A program made the translations under genes and the position numbers. This document shows, one piece after another, positions 50,415 to 59,624 of a stretch of 64,000 nt of DNA (position 1 is the stretch's first letter; each line of letters begins with the position of its first letter). The notes below the pieces were generated by a model that saw only the letters and a program-made list of their open reading frames with translations, made no database searches and was not told where the DNA came from. Source of the stretch: Desulfobacterales bacterium. Lineage in GTDB: Bacteria; Desulfobacterota; Desulfobacteria; Desulfobacterales; Desulfosarcinaceae. Location: contig JACRDD010000038.1 of the NCBI GenBank assembly GCA_016218685.1, positions 107,396 through 171,395 on the forward strand. The letters run 5' to 3'.

Positions 50415-52844
50415 TTGGCAACGCATAACCAAACCAAAGGGCGCCGCCTGCGCGCCATCCTCCTCATGCTCCTGTTCGCCCTCTGCTGGGCGGCCGGCGC
50501 CTGGGGCGCCCAGCCCTTACAGGAGCCTGTCGGAAGCTTGGCGCCGTCGCTTTCCGGGCCGGCGACCGATGGGCCGCGCAACCTGGAGCCCTCGTCGCCT
50601 TCGGTGGTGGCCCGCTTCAGGGCACACATGGCCGCGCGCTTCGCGAGCGTGGGCATCGACGCCGAGTTCGTGCGGCTCTATGCCCGCTGGGTAGTGGGCG
50701 CCCCGGTGCTGGTGGTGTCGATCCTGATAGCCATGCTCTTGCGGCCGCGGGGCAGCGTCGTGGTGACCACCACCCTGGAACGATCCGGCGCGCGGCCCGC
50801 CCCGCCGGCGCCCGGCCAGACGCGGCCGACGACCCCATCCAAGCCCAGGCCCAAGGCTCACAAGAACACCGTCAAGCTTTCCGATCAGCAGCAGGTGCTG
50901 CGCTTCTTTTTGGAACTCTTCAAGCGCCAGAACGAGGCCGAAGCGGACGTGCCGGCCCAGATCGTGCGCACCGAGACCCGGCCCACCTGTCCCAACGAAA
51001 CCTACGAAATGCGCATCCTGATCGACGAGGAGTGGATGAGCCGGCGCATGTCCATCGGCCTGCTGGGCCAGGGCGGCGGCAGCCGCAGCAAATGCTTCTA
51101 TGTGATCTACGACAGCCACATGGTGATTAAGATCCCGGCCACGCCCATGACCCGTTTCAGCGATTACAAGCGCCAGATCGAAACCGAGGGCCGCATCGTG
51201 TCGCGCCTGGCCCCCCGGCTGTGCATCGTGCCGCGCGTGTCGGTGATCCTGAAACTGGTGCACTCGTTCCCCCAGGAGGCCCCGGTCGGCGAAGAGGCCC
51301 TGGAGGCCAAATACTTCCAGCTCGTGGAAAACAACGCCGAGCTCCAGGAGCATTTGAAGATCGGCGACTCGTTCGCCCTGTTCATGGACTTGGCCAAGCA
51401 CCACTTCCTGAGCACCACCCTGGACGAGATCCACGCCGGCTACGGCCGCCTGATCGACGAAGCCCGCCAGCACCCCGAGCTGCTCTGGGACCACCATGCC
51501 TTTGTGTGCCGCTATGGCGAAGAGTCGGGGGCCGTGTGTCACGCCCTCCAGGAGGTATACCATCACTGCGAAGAGAACCTGCGTCAATTGGTGGCGGCCG
51601 CCGGCGCGACCCAGACCGTTTCCACCTATCACCTGCGCCAGTGGTTTTTATGCCATGTGGCCGGCGAAATCATCCAGCGCGAGGATCACGACCTGCCCCA
51701 GGCGCTGACCGACCAGGCCAACAAGCTGCTCTCCCAGGTGATGCGCGACAACCGCGCCGTGGTGAACCCCTACCGCCGCCGGATCAAGGAGTATATCCGC
51801 GGCACGCGCTTTACCCAGTACCTGCGGCCGGTGGAGAGCCTGTGCAGCAACATTCTGGACCTGCTGGCCTGGATCGGGGAAAGGGGCCTGGCCCTGCGCG
51901 ACCTCAAGCCGGAAAACCTTTTCGTGGCCGGCAACCCGGAGGATTATCCCGGCTTTCTCAACGATGCCGAGAAGTACTCCATCGGATTGATCGACGTGGA
52001 GACGGCCGTGGCCGTGGACGCCGAAGATCCGGTGCTGATACCCCAGCCCCAACTGGCCGGCACGCCGCTGTATGCCACGCCGGCCCACCTGATGCCCAAC
52101 TCCCTGTTAATGGAAGTCTATGAGGATTTGCGCACCATTTTGCATCTCCAGGATTGGCACGCCACCATCGCCATCCTCTACCGCATCATTACCGGCGAAA
52201 ATCTCTTCGGCACCACGGCCCATATCTTTCCCGAAATCCTCAACCGCTTGCGGTTGCTCGATCCGGCCGGCCCGGACGTGCAAAAAGAGGTGGCCGCCAT
52301 CCAGCGGCTCTTCTGGAACAGCGCGGTGGCCGAGTTTCAGGAAGGCATGGCCAAGAATGCCGCCGATTTCGCCCGCGTCGAGGTGCGGGTGCCGGCTGCC
52401 TTCGTGCCGGAAATCAAGGCCAGCCTGCACAAGGAGGTGCGCGAAATCGAGCGTACCGTGGAGCGCGCCGTGGCCGAGCAATCCTTCTTCAACAGCGGCG
52501 ATAAACGCCGTTTTCTTAAGCAGGCGTCATCCGAAAAGATCAGCCAGATGAAGAACAAATTGGCCCAGGAGGCCGAAAGCGGCCAGGGCCAGAGCGCCAG
52601 TCAGGTGTTGCTCTATTTCGAACTGCTGGAAAAGTTCAAGACCCGGCTGGAGCACAAGCAGCAGGCCCAGGCCACCCTCGACGCCCCCCAGCCCGCCATC
52701 ACCGTGGACCACCTCATGGAAGTGATGTTCCAGCGGGTCTTTACCACCATGCACCCCGAGCGCTGGCCGGAACTGGCCCCCAAGCTGTACGGCAGCAGCG
52801 CCTTCCTGGCCACGGACATCACCACCTACCAGGCCACGCTATAG
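50415..52844 (+). CDS. Membrane-anchored atypical Ser/Thr kinase-like protein
   Basis: 809 residues from a TTG at 50415; the next in-frame ATG (50466) would cut the first hydrophobic segment, so TTG is preferred though its ribosome site is weak. Signal/anchor about 12-33, second transmembrane segment about 92-110, then a cytosolic kinase-like domain: glycine loop GQGGGSRSK (218-226), Lys239 (VIKIP), Asp496 (LRDLKPEN, His of HRD replaced by Leu) and Asp527-Val-Glu instead of DFG, then AGTPLYATP. The Lys-to-Asp interval is about 257 residues, far above normal. Active or pseudokinase is undecided. A long helical C-terminus follows. Paired with the FHA gene. Confidence 0.75.
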   Translation: MATHNQTKGRRLRAILLMLLFALCWAAGAWGAQPLQEPVGSLAPSLSGPATDGPRNLEPSSPSVVARFRAHMAARFASVGIDAEFVRLYARWVVGAPVLVVSILIAMLLRPRGSVVVTTTLERSGARPAPPAPGQTRPTTPSKPRPKAHKNTVKLSDQQQVLRFFLELFKRQNEAEADVPAQIVRTETRPTCPNETYEMRILIDEEWMSRRMSIGLLGQGGGSRSKCFYVIYDSHMVIKIPATPMTRFSDYKRQIETEGRIVSRLAPRLCIVPRVSVILKLVHSFPQEAPVGEEALEAKYFQLVENNAELQEHLKIGDSFALFMDLAKHHFLSTTLDEIHAGYGRLIDEARQHPELLWDHHAFVCRYGEESGAVCHALQEVYHHCEENLRQLVAAAGATQTVSTYHLRQWFLCHVAGEIIQREDHDLPQALTDQANKLLSQVMRDNRAVVNPYRRRIKEYIRGTRFTQYLRPVESLCSNILDLLAWIGERGLALRDLKPENLFVAGNPEDYPGFLNDAEKYSIGLIDVETAVAVDAEDPVLIPQPQLAGTPLYATPAHLMPNSLLMEVYEDLRTILHLQDWHATIAILYRIITGENLFGTTAHIFPEILNRLRLLDPAGPDVQKEVAAIQRLFWNSAVAEFQEGMAKNAADFARVEVRVPAAFVPEIKASLHKEVREIERTVERAVAEQSFFNSGDKRRFLKQASSEKISQMKNKLAQEAESGQGQSASQVLLYFELLEKFKTRLEHKQQAQATLDAPQPAITVDHLMEVMFQRVFTTMHPERWPELAPKLYGSSAFLATDITTYQATL

Positions 52845-53321
52845 CCGCTCCTTGAGAATATACTGCTCCAGATCGTCGGGATGCACCGCTTGCACCGAGA
52901 CCGCCCAGCCGCGCACGGAGATGCCGGCCGCGTGCACCGAATCGGCCGAGCCGCTCACCAGCGGGTGCCACGCGGGCAGATCCTTGCCCGCGGCCACCAG
53001 GCGGTAGGCGCAGGTCCTGGGCAGCCAGCGCAGCCGGGGGATGTTGTCGGGCCGCAATTCGACACAATCGGAAACCAGGACGTGGCGCAGGTCATAGTGG
53101 GTGCAGCGGCAGGTATGGACGTCCAGCAGTTGGCAGGCCACGCGGGTATATTGGACTTTGCCGGTGGTGGGGCGCTTGAGCTTTTCGAGGCAACAGCGGC
53201 CGCAGCCGTCGCACAGGGCCTCCCACTCGTCGGCGCCGAGTTGCGCCAGGGTTTTGCCTTGCCAGAAGCGGTTCATGGGTTCTATGCTTTGCATGCTTTC
53301 CGACGATAGGCAACCCTTCAC
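52839..53321 (-). CDS. YkgJ/YcgN-family cysteine-cluster protein
   Basis: 160 residues if it starts at the GTG at 53321 (GGAG 7 nt upstream); ATGs at 53294 and 53276 are alternatives, and the last (MNRFWQGKTL) matches where YcgN proteins usually begin. CDGCGRCCLEKL and the later CQLLDVHTCRCTHY, SDCVEL and CAYR cysteines form the conserved cluster that probably binds a metal or Fe-S centre. The reaction is unknown for this UPF0260 family. Its 3' end overlaps the kinase-like gene by 6 nt. Confidence 0.87.
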   Translation of the reverse strand: MKGCLSSESMQSIEPMNRFWQGKTLAQLGADEWEALCDGCGRCCLEKLKRPTTGKVQYTRVACQLLDVHTCRCTHYDLRHVLVSDCVELRPDNIPRLRWLPRTCAYRLVAAGKDLPAWHPLVSGSADSVHAAGISVRGWAVSVQAVHPDDLEQYILKERL

Positions 53322-53359
53322 TTGAAATCTCCGGCACGGCCGGAGCGGGAGTCGTCACC

Positions 53360-54220
53360 ATGAAACATCTTCTCCGGTTCCTGGTTTGGTCCCTGGCGGT
53401 GCTGGCGCTCGTCTCCGGTTGCCGGGCCATGATCCCCGCGCCGGAAACGCTCCGCCTTTACGACCTGGCCGCGGGCCGGGAAGTTGCCGACCAAGCGGCC
53501 CTGGCGCGCCTCGCACCGGCGCGCATCGTGCTCGTGGGCGAACACCACACCGAGCAGGCCCATCATCTGGCCCAACTGGCCGTCATCCAGGCCTTGCACC
53601 GCTCCGGGCGCAAGGTGGCCATCGGGCTGGAGATGTTCCGCAAGGATGCCCAGGCCGAGCTGGACCGCTGGGTGGCGGGCGGCCTCGACGAGGCGGCCTT
53701 CAGGCCCATCTACCTGGACAACTGGAACTTCGACTGGCCCCTGTACCGACCCATTTTCGACTACGCCCGCCAGAATCGGCTGCCCATGGTGGGCCTGAAC
53801 GTACCCCGGGAGGTTACGCGCCAGGTGGCCCGCGAGGGCTTTGACTCCCTGTCCGAGAGCCAGAAGGGCGCGCTGGGGGAGATCTCCTGCGAGGTCACGC
53901 CCCAGTACCGCGAGTTCGTGCGCGAAGCCTACGGTTTCCACCCCCATGGCCGCATGACCTTCGACCACTTCTGCCAGGCCCAACTGCTCTGGGACACGGC
54001 CATGGCCCTGCACGCGACGCAATACCTGGACCAGCACCCCGATACGGTCATGGTGCTGCTGGCCGGCGCTGGCCATGTCCACAAGCTGGGCATACCCGCC
54101 CAATTGGATAAGCTCGGCGCGGTGCCGCATGTGGTGATCATGCCGCAACTGTCCGAAGCCCCCGGACCTGATGGGGTGACTATCGAGGAGGCCGATTACT
54201 TGATATTCTCTGAATTCTAA
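53360..54220 (+). CDS. ChaN-family lipoprotein
   Basis: 286 residues. A lipoprotein signal peptide (MKHLLRFLVWSLAVLALVSG followed by Cys21) is followed by the ChaN domain: RIVLVGEHHTEQAHHLAQL, VAIGLEMFRKD and a C-terminal VLLAGAGHVHKLG. Characterised ChaN from Campylobacter binds haem as a dimer for iron uptake, so a haem or metal role at the outer membrane is possible. It is followed after 21 nt by a small exported protein gene. Confidence 0.87.
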   Translation: MKHLLRFLVWSLAVLALVSGCRAMIPAPETLRLYDLAAGREVADQAALARLAPARIVLVGEHHTEQAHHLAQLAVIQALHRSGRKVAIGLEMFRKDAQAELDRWVAGGLDEAAFRPIYLDNWNFDWPLYRPIFDYARQNRLPMVGLNVPREVTRQVAREGFDSLSESQKGALGEISCEVTPQYREFVREAYGFHPHGRMTFDHFCQAQLLWDTAMALHATQYLDQHPDTVMVLLAGAGHVHKLGIPAQLDKLGAVPHVVIMPQLSEAPGPDGVTIEEADYLIFSEF

Positions 54221-54241
54221 CATCCCTTAAAGGAGGTCATC

Positions 54242-54577
54242 ATGAAAATCCGCCCATGGATGCTCCTCGGCACCGCACTGCTGCTGACCCTTCCCCTGGC
54301 CGTGCGAGCCGGCGACGAGCGGCCGCCCCAGGCGCCCGGCCAGCGCCATGCCTACCCGCCGGTGGGCATCTACCTGGATCTGACCGAAGAGTTCAACCGC
54401 GCCATGCAATCCGACAGCACCGGCGGCAACCGCACCTTGTCCACCAACATGTCCGAGGATTACCTGCACCAGATCGCCATCGCCACGCGCTACACGGTGG
54501 AGACCAACCTGCAGATCCTCAAGCAGCAGGAACGCATCATCCAGTTGCTCGAGAAGAATGCCGGCAAGACCCCTTAG
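54242..54577 (+). CDS. Small exported protein
   Basis: 111 residues, AAAGGAGG 5 nt before the ATG. Signal peptide MKIRPWMLLGTALLLTLPLA with cleavage near VRAGDE, then a hydrophilic helical domain (LDLTEEFNRAMQS, TVETNLQILKQQERIIQLLE). No cysteine. Probably co-transcribed with the ChaN lipoprotein. No family recognised. Confidence 0.65.
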   Translation: MKIRPWMLLGTALLLTLPLAVRAGDERPPQAPGQRHAYPPVGIYLDLTEEFNRAMQSDSTGGNRTLSTNMSEDYLHQIAIATRYTVETNLQILKQQERIIQLLEKNAGKTP

Positions 54578-54594
54578 TAGCCTGAAAGGCGGTT

Positions 54595-55347
54595 TCATTC
54601 AGATGGCGGCGCGGGTTTGCGCTGCATGATCGGCTGCAGCCAGCGGTTGTTGAGGCCTTCATAGAGCCACTTGTCGGGAAAACCGCTGCGCCGGATATAG
54701 GTGGGATTCTTCGACCACTCGATCAATTTTTCATACGCTTCCTGAATCGTTCTGAACATGCGGGCATTGCCGCCGATGTCCGGATGGTGGCGTTTGACCT
54801 GGCGGCGATAGGCCTGCTTGATGCGGCCCTGCATGTTGGCCGGCGAGAGATCGCCGGCCCGCAGCTCCAGGGCGATCAGGCTGCTGGCGCGCACGGAGGG
54901 TACGATCAACGCCGAAGGAATCACCGCCTCCTTGGGCAGCGGCGGTTTCTGGGCCTGCTGCAGCAAGCGCTCCGAAGCCACGTAGCGCTTCTTGGTGCGG
55001 TCGCGGATATCCCACCACTGGCTGCCCAGCATGTTGGACAGGTCGCAAAAGTCGGCCACCGGCTTCTTGCCGAACGAGCGCGGCAGCATGTAGCTGAAGA
55101 TCTGTTCGCGGTCGTAGGGCAGCATGTCCATGACGATCACGAATTCGGTGAAGTGGAAGGTGGCGTAGCGGATGTTGAGCGCCTTGAGCAGCCCCGTGCG
55201 CCGGTTGAGGGTGGCCAGCAACTGCATGCGGCACTCGTTGGCGCAATAGCGCCGGTGCCGGGGCGGCAGGGCGCCACCGCAGGCTAGACAGGTGCGGCGC
55301 GGCGCTTCCTGGCGTACGGGTAACAAAATTTTGGGGGCTGCGGTCAT
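54595..55347 (-). CDS. J-domain protein with an N-terminal zinc-ribbon-like segment
   Basis: 250 residues. The N-terminus has RTCLACGGALPP and RRYCANEC, a four-cysteine zinc-binding pattern. The middle (about 60-150) is unrecognised and rich in aromatic residues. A J-domain-like region at about 165-220 has the HPD motif (His188-Pro-Asp190) with RIKQAYRRQVKRHHPD and an FRTIQEAYEKLI helix. HPD motifs stimulate DnaK ATPase, so this may deliver a specific client. The J domain near the C-terminus rather than the N-terminus is unlike DnaJ. Confidence 0.75.
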   Translation of the reverse strand: MTAAPKILLPVRQEAPRRTCLACGGALPPRHRRYCANECRMQLLATLNRRTGLLKALNIRYATFHFTEFVIVMDMLPYDREQIFSYMLPRSFGKKPVADFCDLSNMLGSQWWDIRDRTKKRYVASERLLQQAQKPPLPKEAVIPSALIVPSVRASSLIALELRAGDLSPANMQGRIKQAYRRQVKRHHPDIGGNARMFRTIQEAYEKLIEWSKNPTYIRRSGFPDKWLYEGLNNRWLQPIMQRKPAPPSE

Positions 55348-55466
55348 GGGTGCGCGTCCGTCCTTCCTTCACCCAGAAGGATCGGCCTTTTAGTCCTTCG
55401 GCTTTAGCGATCATCGCCGGCCGAACCGGCTCGGGTGGGGTATCATTCCAATCCGCCCGTGGTTTG

Positions 55467-55877
55467 TCAAGCTGCGGCGGGCGGCTTTTCCAGGGGAGGT
55501 TTTTTGGCGCGGGCGCGCAGGCGGTTGATGGCCGAAAGGACCCGGCGCTGGCCCAGAATGCGTTGGATGAGGCGGTGCTTGCCGGGAAAATTGATCAGGG
55601 CCAGCCCCAGGGCCAGGGTCAGGAGGCCCTGGCCGGGCAGCACCAGCATGGCCAGGCCGGCCGCGATGAAGAGCACGCCGAAGATGTTTTTGACGATGAG
55701 GTAGGGGTAGCGCCAGATGGACGGAATCCGTTCGCGCACCGGGAAGCGGTCTTCATCGGCCAGATAGTCGGCGGGTAGCCAGACGATGACCAGCGGCACC
55801 ACGATCAGGGTGCCGATCCAGAAGAGAACCGATAGGATGATCATCGTGGTCCACATAATGGCCGGCATCATACCCAT
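55467..55877 (-). CDS. PGPGW-type small membrane protein
   Basis: 136 residues from the ATG at 55877; starting further upstream would put the N-terminus inside the terminator hairpin. Hydrophobic segments at about 10-35 and 65-100. The second contains LVLPGQGLLTLALGLALINFPGK, the pattern of the PGPGW transmembrane family of unknown function. The C-terminus is basic and Pro-rich. Other ATGs at 55871, 55868 and 55856 are possible. Confidence 0.65.
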   Translation of the reverse strand: MGMMPAIMWTTMIILSVLFWIGTLIVVPLVIVWLPADYLADEDRFPVRERIPSIWRYPYLIVKNIFGVLFIAAGLAMLVLPGQGLLTLALGLALINFPGKHRLIQRILGQRRVLSAINRLRARAKKPPLEKPPAAA

Positions 55878-55902
55878 GGCGAGGCCGGATGTCCAGAACA
55901 CA

Positions 55903-55931
55903 AAGGGCGTTGGGAAGTCCCCAACGCCCTT
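55903..55931 (-). terminator. Hairpin after the acyl-CoA dehydrogenase gene
   Basis: Perfect 12-bp arms AAGGGCGTTGGG (55903-55914) and CCCAACGCCCTT (55920-55931) with a 5-nt loop, 22 nt after the stop of the acyl-CoA dehydrogenase. The minus strand continues only TTTG, so some read-through into the PGPGW gene is likely. Confidence 0.65.
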
Positions 55932-55952
55932 GAAGGTCACTTCAAAGCAGCA

Positions 55953-57755
55953 TCAGTCGTTGAAAAAGCTGCTCTCCATCGTCACCGTCAGCGGATTGCC
56001 GTCGGTCAGGCGCTGGACCAGATAGCCGATCTTGGGCAGCTCGTAGGCGAAGAAGTAGTTGGCCGTGACCAGCTTGCCCTGGTAGAAGTTCTGGTCCGCG
56101 GCCTTGGCCTTGCCGTCCAGGGCTTTCTGGGACGTGACGGCCTGCTTGAGCCACTGCCAGGCGATGGCGATGATGCCGAACATCTCCAGGTAGAGCGTGG
56201 CGTCGGCCAGGTAGACTTCCGCGCCGCGCGTCGCGGCCGAGCCGGCCAGTTGGGCGGTGAGCTGCGCCAAGCTCTTCAAGGCCGCTTCGAACTGCCGGCA
56301 GAGCGGTTCGACGGAGGCCAGGCCCTGGGCCTGGGCCAGGGTGGCATGGGCCTCTTCCAGGAAGAGCATGAAGGCCTTGCCGTCTTTCATCACCACCTTG
56401 CGGCCCAGCAGGTCCATGCCCTGGATGCCGGTGGTGCCTTCATGAATGGGATGGATGCGGCAATCGCGGAAGTGCTGCTCCACCGGGAAATCCTCGCAGT
56501 AGCCGTAGCCGCCCAGGCACTGGATGGCCTGGCTGGTGGACAGAATCGCCATCTCGGACGGATAGGTTTTGGCCATGGGGGTCAGCAGGTCCAGCAGCAG
56601 TTCGTACTTTTCGTGCTCTTCCCGGGGCCGGCAGTACATGGTGTCTTCGTAGAGCGCGCACTGCATCAACAGGCTTTCCGAACCCTCCACCACCGCCCGC
56701 TGGAACAGCAGCATGCGCCGGATGTCGGCGTGCTCGATAATGGCCACCTGGGGCGTCTTGGGATCTTTCTGGCCCAGCTTGCGGCCCTGGGGCCGGGTCT
56801 TGCAGTAATCAAGGGAGGCATAATAGGCCGCGGAAGCGATGGCCGTAGCGCCCAGGCCCACGCCGATGCGGGCGCCGTTCATCATCTGGAACATGTAGCC
56901 CAGTCCGCGGTTGGGTTCGCCCACCAGGTAGGCGCGGCACGCGTCCTTGTCGCCGAAGCTCAGTTCGGTGATGGGCGCGCCGCGGTAGCCCATCTTGTGA
57001 AACACCTGGGAGACGTTGACATCGTTGGGCACCAACTGGGCGCCCTCCACGCGCAGCTTGGGCACCAGGAACAACGAAATGCCCTTGACGCCCGCCGGGG
57101 CGCCCTCGATGCGGCCCAGCAGCATGTGCACCACGTTGTCCGCGCCGTCATGGTCGCCGGCCGAGATGAACACCTTGGTGCCCTTGAGGCGGTAGTAGCC
57201 CTGGTCGGTGGGGTAGGCCGAGGTGGTGATGTCGCTCAACGAGCTGCCGGCCTGGGGTTCGGTCAAGGCCATGGTACCCTGCCATTTGCCGGCCATCATG
57301 TTGGGCAGGTACTTCTGCTTCAAGTCGTCCGAAGCAAACGAGTGGATCAGGCGCGCCGCGCCCGAGGTGAGTTCCGAATAGACGCCGGCCGAGTAGTTGG
57401 CCGCGGAGGTGATCAGATGGCAGGCGCAGTGGAGAATATGGGGCAACTGCTCGCCGCCCCACGCCTCGGGGAAGGCCGCGCCGATCCAGCCGCCGTCGCC
57501 GGCCTCGATCATGATGTCGCGCACCGCCGGATGCACCTTGACCTGCCCGTTTTCGAGATAGGGGGGCTTGCGATCCATCTCCTCGAACAGCGGGTAAAAC
57601 TTCTTCTGGGCGATCTTGTTGGCCGCATCCAGCACCAGGTCGAAGGATTTTTGATTGTGCTGCTGGTAATAGGGGGCCTTTGTCAGGGCGACGGTGTCGA
57701 ATACTTCATACAAAAGAAACTTCAGGTTGCGCATGCTGATGAATTTGCCGGCCAT
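55953..57755 (-). CDS. Acyl-CoA dehydrogenase (about 600 residues, DmdC/FadE5-like), copy 1
   Basis: 600 residues, GGAGG 7 nt before the ATG. An N-terminal extension typical of the long ACAD group precedes the central FAD domain (MALTEPQAGSSLSDI, KVFISAGDHD) and the C-terminal helical domain (IQCLGGYGYCEDFPVEQHFRD, then IHEGTTGIQGMDLLGRK with the candidate catalytic Glu). A further C-terminal domain of about 120 residues follows. It removes hydrogens from an acyl-CoA, passing electrons to ETF. It is 60 nt after a paralogous gene on the same strand. Confidence 0.92.
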   Translation of the reverse strand: MAGKFISMRNLKFLLYEVFDTVALTKAPYYQQHNQKSFDLVLDAANKIAQKKFYPLFEEMDRKPPYLENGQVKVHPAVRDIMIEAGDGGWIGAAFPEAWGGEQLPHILHCACHLITSAANYSAGVYSELTSGAARLIHSFASDDLKQKYLPNMMAGKWQGTMALTEPQAGSSLSDITTSAYPTDQGYYRLKGTKVFISAGDHDGADNVVHMLLGRIEGAPAGVKGISLFLVPKLRVEGAQLVPNDVNVSQVFHKMGYRGAPITELSFGDKDACRAYLVGEPNRGLGYMFQMMNGARIGVGLGATAIASAAYYASLDYCKTRPQGRKLGQKDPKTPQVAIIEHADIRRMLLFQRAVVEGSESLLMQCALYEDTMYCRPREEHEKYELLLDLLTPMAKTYPSEMAILSTSQAIQCLGGYGYCEDFPVEQHFRDCRIHPIHEGTTGIQGMDLLGRKVVMKDGKAFMLFLEEAHATLAQAQGLASVEPLCRQFEAALKSLAQLTAQLAGSAATRGAEVYLADATLYLEMFGIIAIAWQWLKQAVTSQKALDGKAKAADQNFYQGKLVTANYFFAYELPKIGYLVQRLTDGNPLTVTMESSFFND

Positions 57756-57815
57756 TGAGGAACCTCCAATTTCTGATTTTATTTTCGCGCGCGGGGCGCT
57801 GTTTATTTGTAACGC

Positions 57816-59624
57816 TTAAAGCCCGAACCCGGCCTCGTCCATTTCGTTGGCCGCGTTGCTCATCCGGGCGATGGATTCCATTTTGCCCATGGTGCAGGGC
57901 AGGACCGTGTGGATGAAGAACTCGGCGGTTTTGATCTGGCCGCGGTAGAAGGCCTCGTCCTTGGCCTTGGCGCCCTTGGCCAGGGTTTTGACGGCCACCG
58001 AGGCGCGCCACAGGTGCATCCAGGCCATGATAACGTCACCCATGACTTCCAGGAAGGGGAAGGCGTGGGCAAAGGCCTGCTTCACTTTGGGCGAGACCAC
58101 GGTCTGGCCCAGGAGGCCGGCCACTTCGCCGATGCGTTTGGCCGCCACTTCCAGGGATTGGGCCAGGCCCGCAAGGTTGTCCTGGGCCTTGGCCTGGGCG
58201 ATCGTCTCCTGCAACAGTTTGAGGAATTCACCGAAGGCCTTGCCGCCGTCGCCCACGATCTTGCGACCCAGCAAATCCATGGCCTGGATGCCGTCGGTGC
58301 CTTCGTAAATCGAGGCGATCTTGCAATCGCGCAACTGCTGCTCCACCGGGAACTCCTTGCAGTACCCGTAGCCGCCGTAGACCTGCATGGCCTGCACGGT
58401 GACGTCGAAGCCGCGCTGGGCGCAGTAGGCCTTGACCAGGGGGGTGAACAGCTCGATCAAGCCCTTGTAATAGTTGCACTCGTCGTCCGAGCAGGCCAGG
58501 GCCGTCTTGGCAAAGAGGCTCTCGGTAAAGTAGATGAAGCTGCGCATGCCTTCCACGTGGGACTTCATCCACATGAGCATACGGCGCACGTCGGGGTGGC
58601 GGATGATGGGCACCGAGGGCGAATTCTTGCCGCCGGTCATGTCCTTGCCCTGGATGCGCTCCCGGGCGTAGGAAAGGGCGTACATGTAGGCCACCGAGGC
58701 GTGGCAGAAGGCCTGGAAGCCCACGCTCAGGCGCGCCTCGTTCATCATGTGGAACATGACCTTCATGCCCTGGTTCTCCTGGCCCAGCAAGATGCCCCGA
58801 CACTTGCCCTTGCCGCCCAGGGTCATGGTACAGCAGGCGCTGCCATGGATACCCATCTTCTCTTCGATGCCGGTGCAGACGATGTCGTTGCGTTCGCCCA
58901 GCGTGCCGTCGGGGTTGACCCAGTACTTGGGCACGATGAAGATCGAGATGCCCTTGGTGCCTTCGGCCGCGCCCTTGACGCGTGCCAGCACCGGAGAAAT
59001 GATGTTTTCGCTCAGGTCGTGCTCGCCGTTGGTGATGAAGATCTTGGTGCCGGTGAGGGAGTAGGTGCCGTCGTCGTTCTTGACCGCCTCGGTGGTCAGG
59101 GCGCCCACGTCCGAACCGGCTTCGGGCTCGGTGAGCAGCATGCCGCCGGTCCATTCGGCCGTGTAGAGTTTTTTGACGAAGAGCTTTTTCATCTCTTCGG
59201 TGCCGAACAGATCGATCATCTTGCCGGTGCCGTGGCCGAAGTTGGCGTAGTTGACGCAGCAATAGTTGGCGCCCACCATGTATTCCGCCACGGCCCGGGC
59301 CACCGAAGGCGGCAACCCCTGGCCACCCTTTTCGGCCGGCTCGCTCAGGGAGGTCCAGGCGCCTTCGATATAGAGCTTGTGGGGGCGGTGGTAGCAGGCC
59401 GGCACCTTGACCACGCCGTCTTCCAGGGTCACGCCCTGGCGGTCGCCTTCGGCGCACACCGGCAGCAGCTCCTTGAGGGCGAAGGTGCGCGCCTCGTTGA
59501 TGATCAGATCCAGCGTCTTGCGCGTGAATTCGCTGAATTTTTCGGTTTTGAGCAGGGCCTCGGTGTCGAGCTGCTCGAACAGAACATAGTCGATGTCGCG
59601 GCGGTCGGTGATCAGTTGTGCCAT
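57816..59624 (-). CDS. Acyl-CoA dehydrogenase (about 600 residues, DmdC/FadE5-like), copy 2
   Basis: 602 residues, GAAGGAG site before the ATG. Same architecture as the downstream paralogue: MLLTEPEAGSDVGAL, KIFITNGEHDLSEN, MQVYGGYGYCKEFPVEQQLRD and IYEGTDGIQAMDLLGRK with the candidate catalytic Glu. The two differ enough to prefer different acyl chains. First of the two-gene pair; candidate inverted repeats in the upstream region (59666-59687 and 59845-59868) may bind a regulator. Confidence 0.92.
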   Translation of the reverse strand: MAQLITDRRDIDYVLFEQLDTEALLKTEKFSEFTRKTLDLIINEARTFALKELLPVCAEGDRQGVTLEDGVVKVPACYHRPHKLYIEGAWTSLSEPAEKGGQGLPPSVARAVAEYMVGANYCCVNYANFGHGTGKMIDLFGTEEMKKLFVKKLYTAEWTGGMLLTEPEAGSDVGALTTEAVKNDDGTYSLTGTKIFITNGEHDLSENIISPVLARVKGAAEGTKGISIFIVPKYWVNPDGTLGERNDIVCTGIEEKMGIHGSACCTMTLGGKGKCRGILLGQENQGMKVMFHMMNEARLSVGFQAFCHASVAYMYALSYARERIQGKDMTGGKNSPSVPIIRHPDVRRMLMWMKSHVEGMRSFIYFTESLFAKTALACSDDECNYYKGLIELFTPLVKAYCAQRGFDVTVQAMQVYGGYGYCKEFPVEQQLRDCKIASIYEGTDGIQAMDLLGRKIVGDGGKAFGEFLKLLQETIAQAKAQDNLAGLAQSLEVAAKRIGEVAGLLGQTVVSPKVKQAFAHAFPFLEVMGDVIMAWMHLWRASVAVKTLAKGAKAKDEAFYRGQIKTAEFFIHTVLPCTMGKMESIARMSNAANEMDEAGFGL

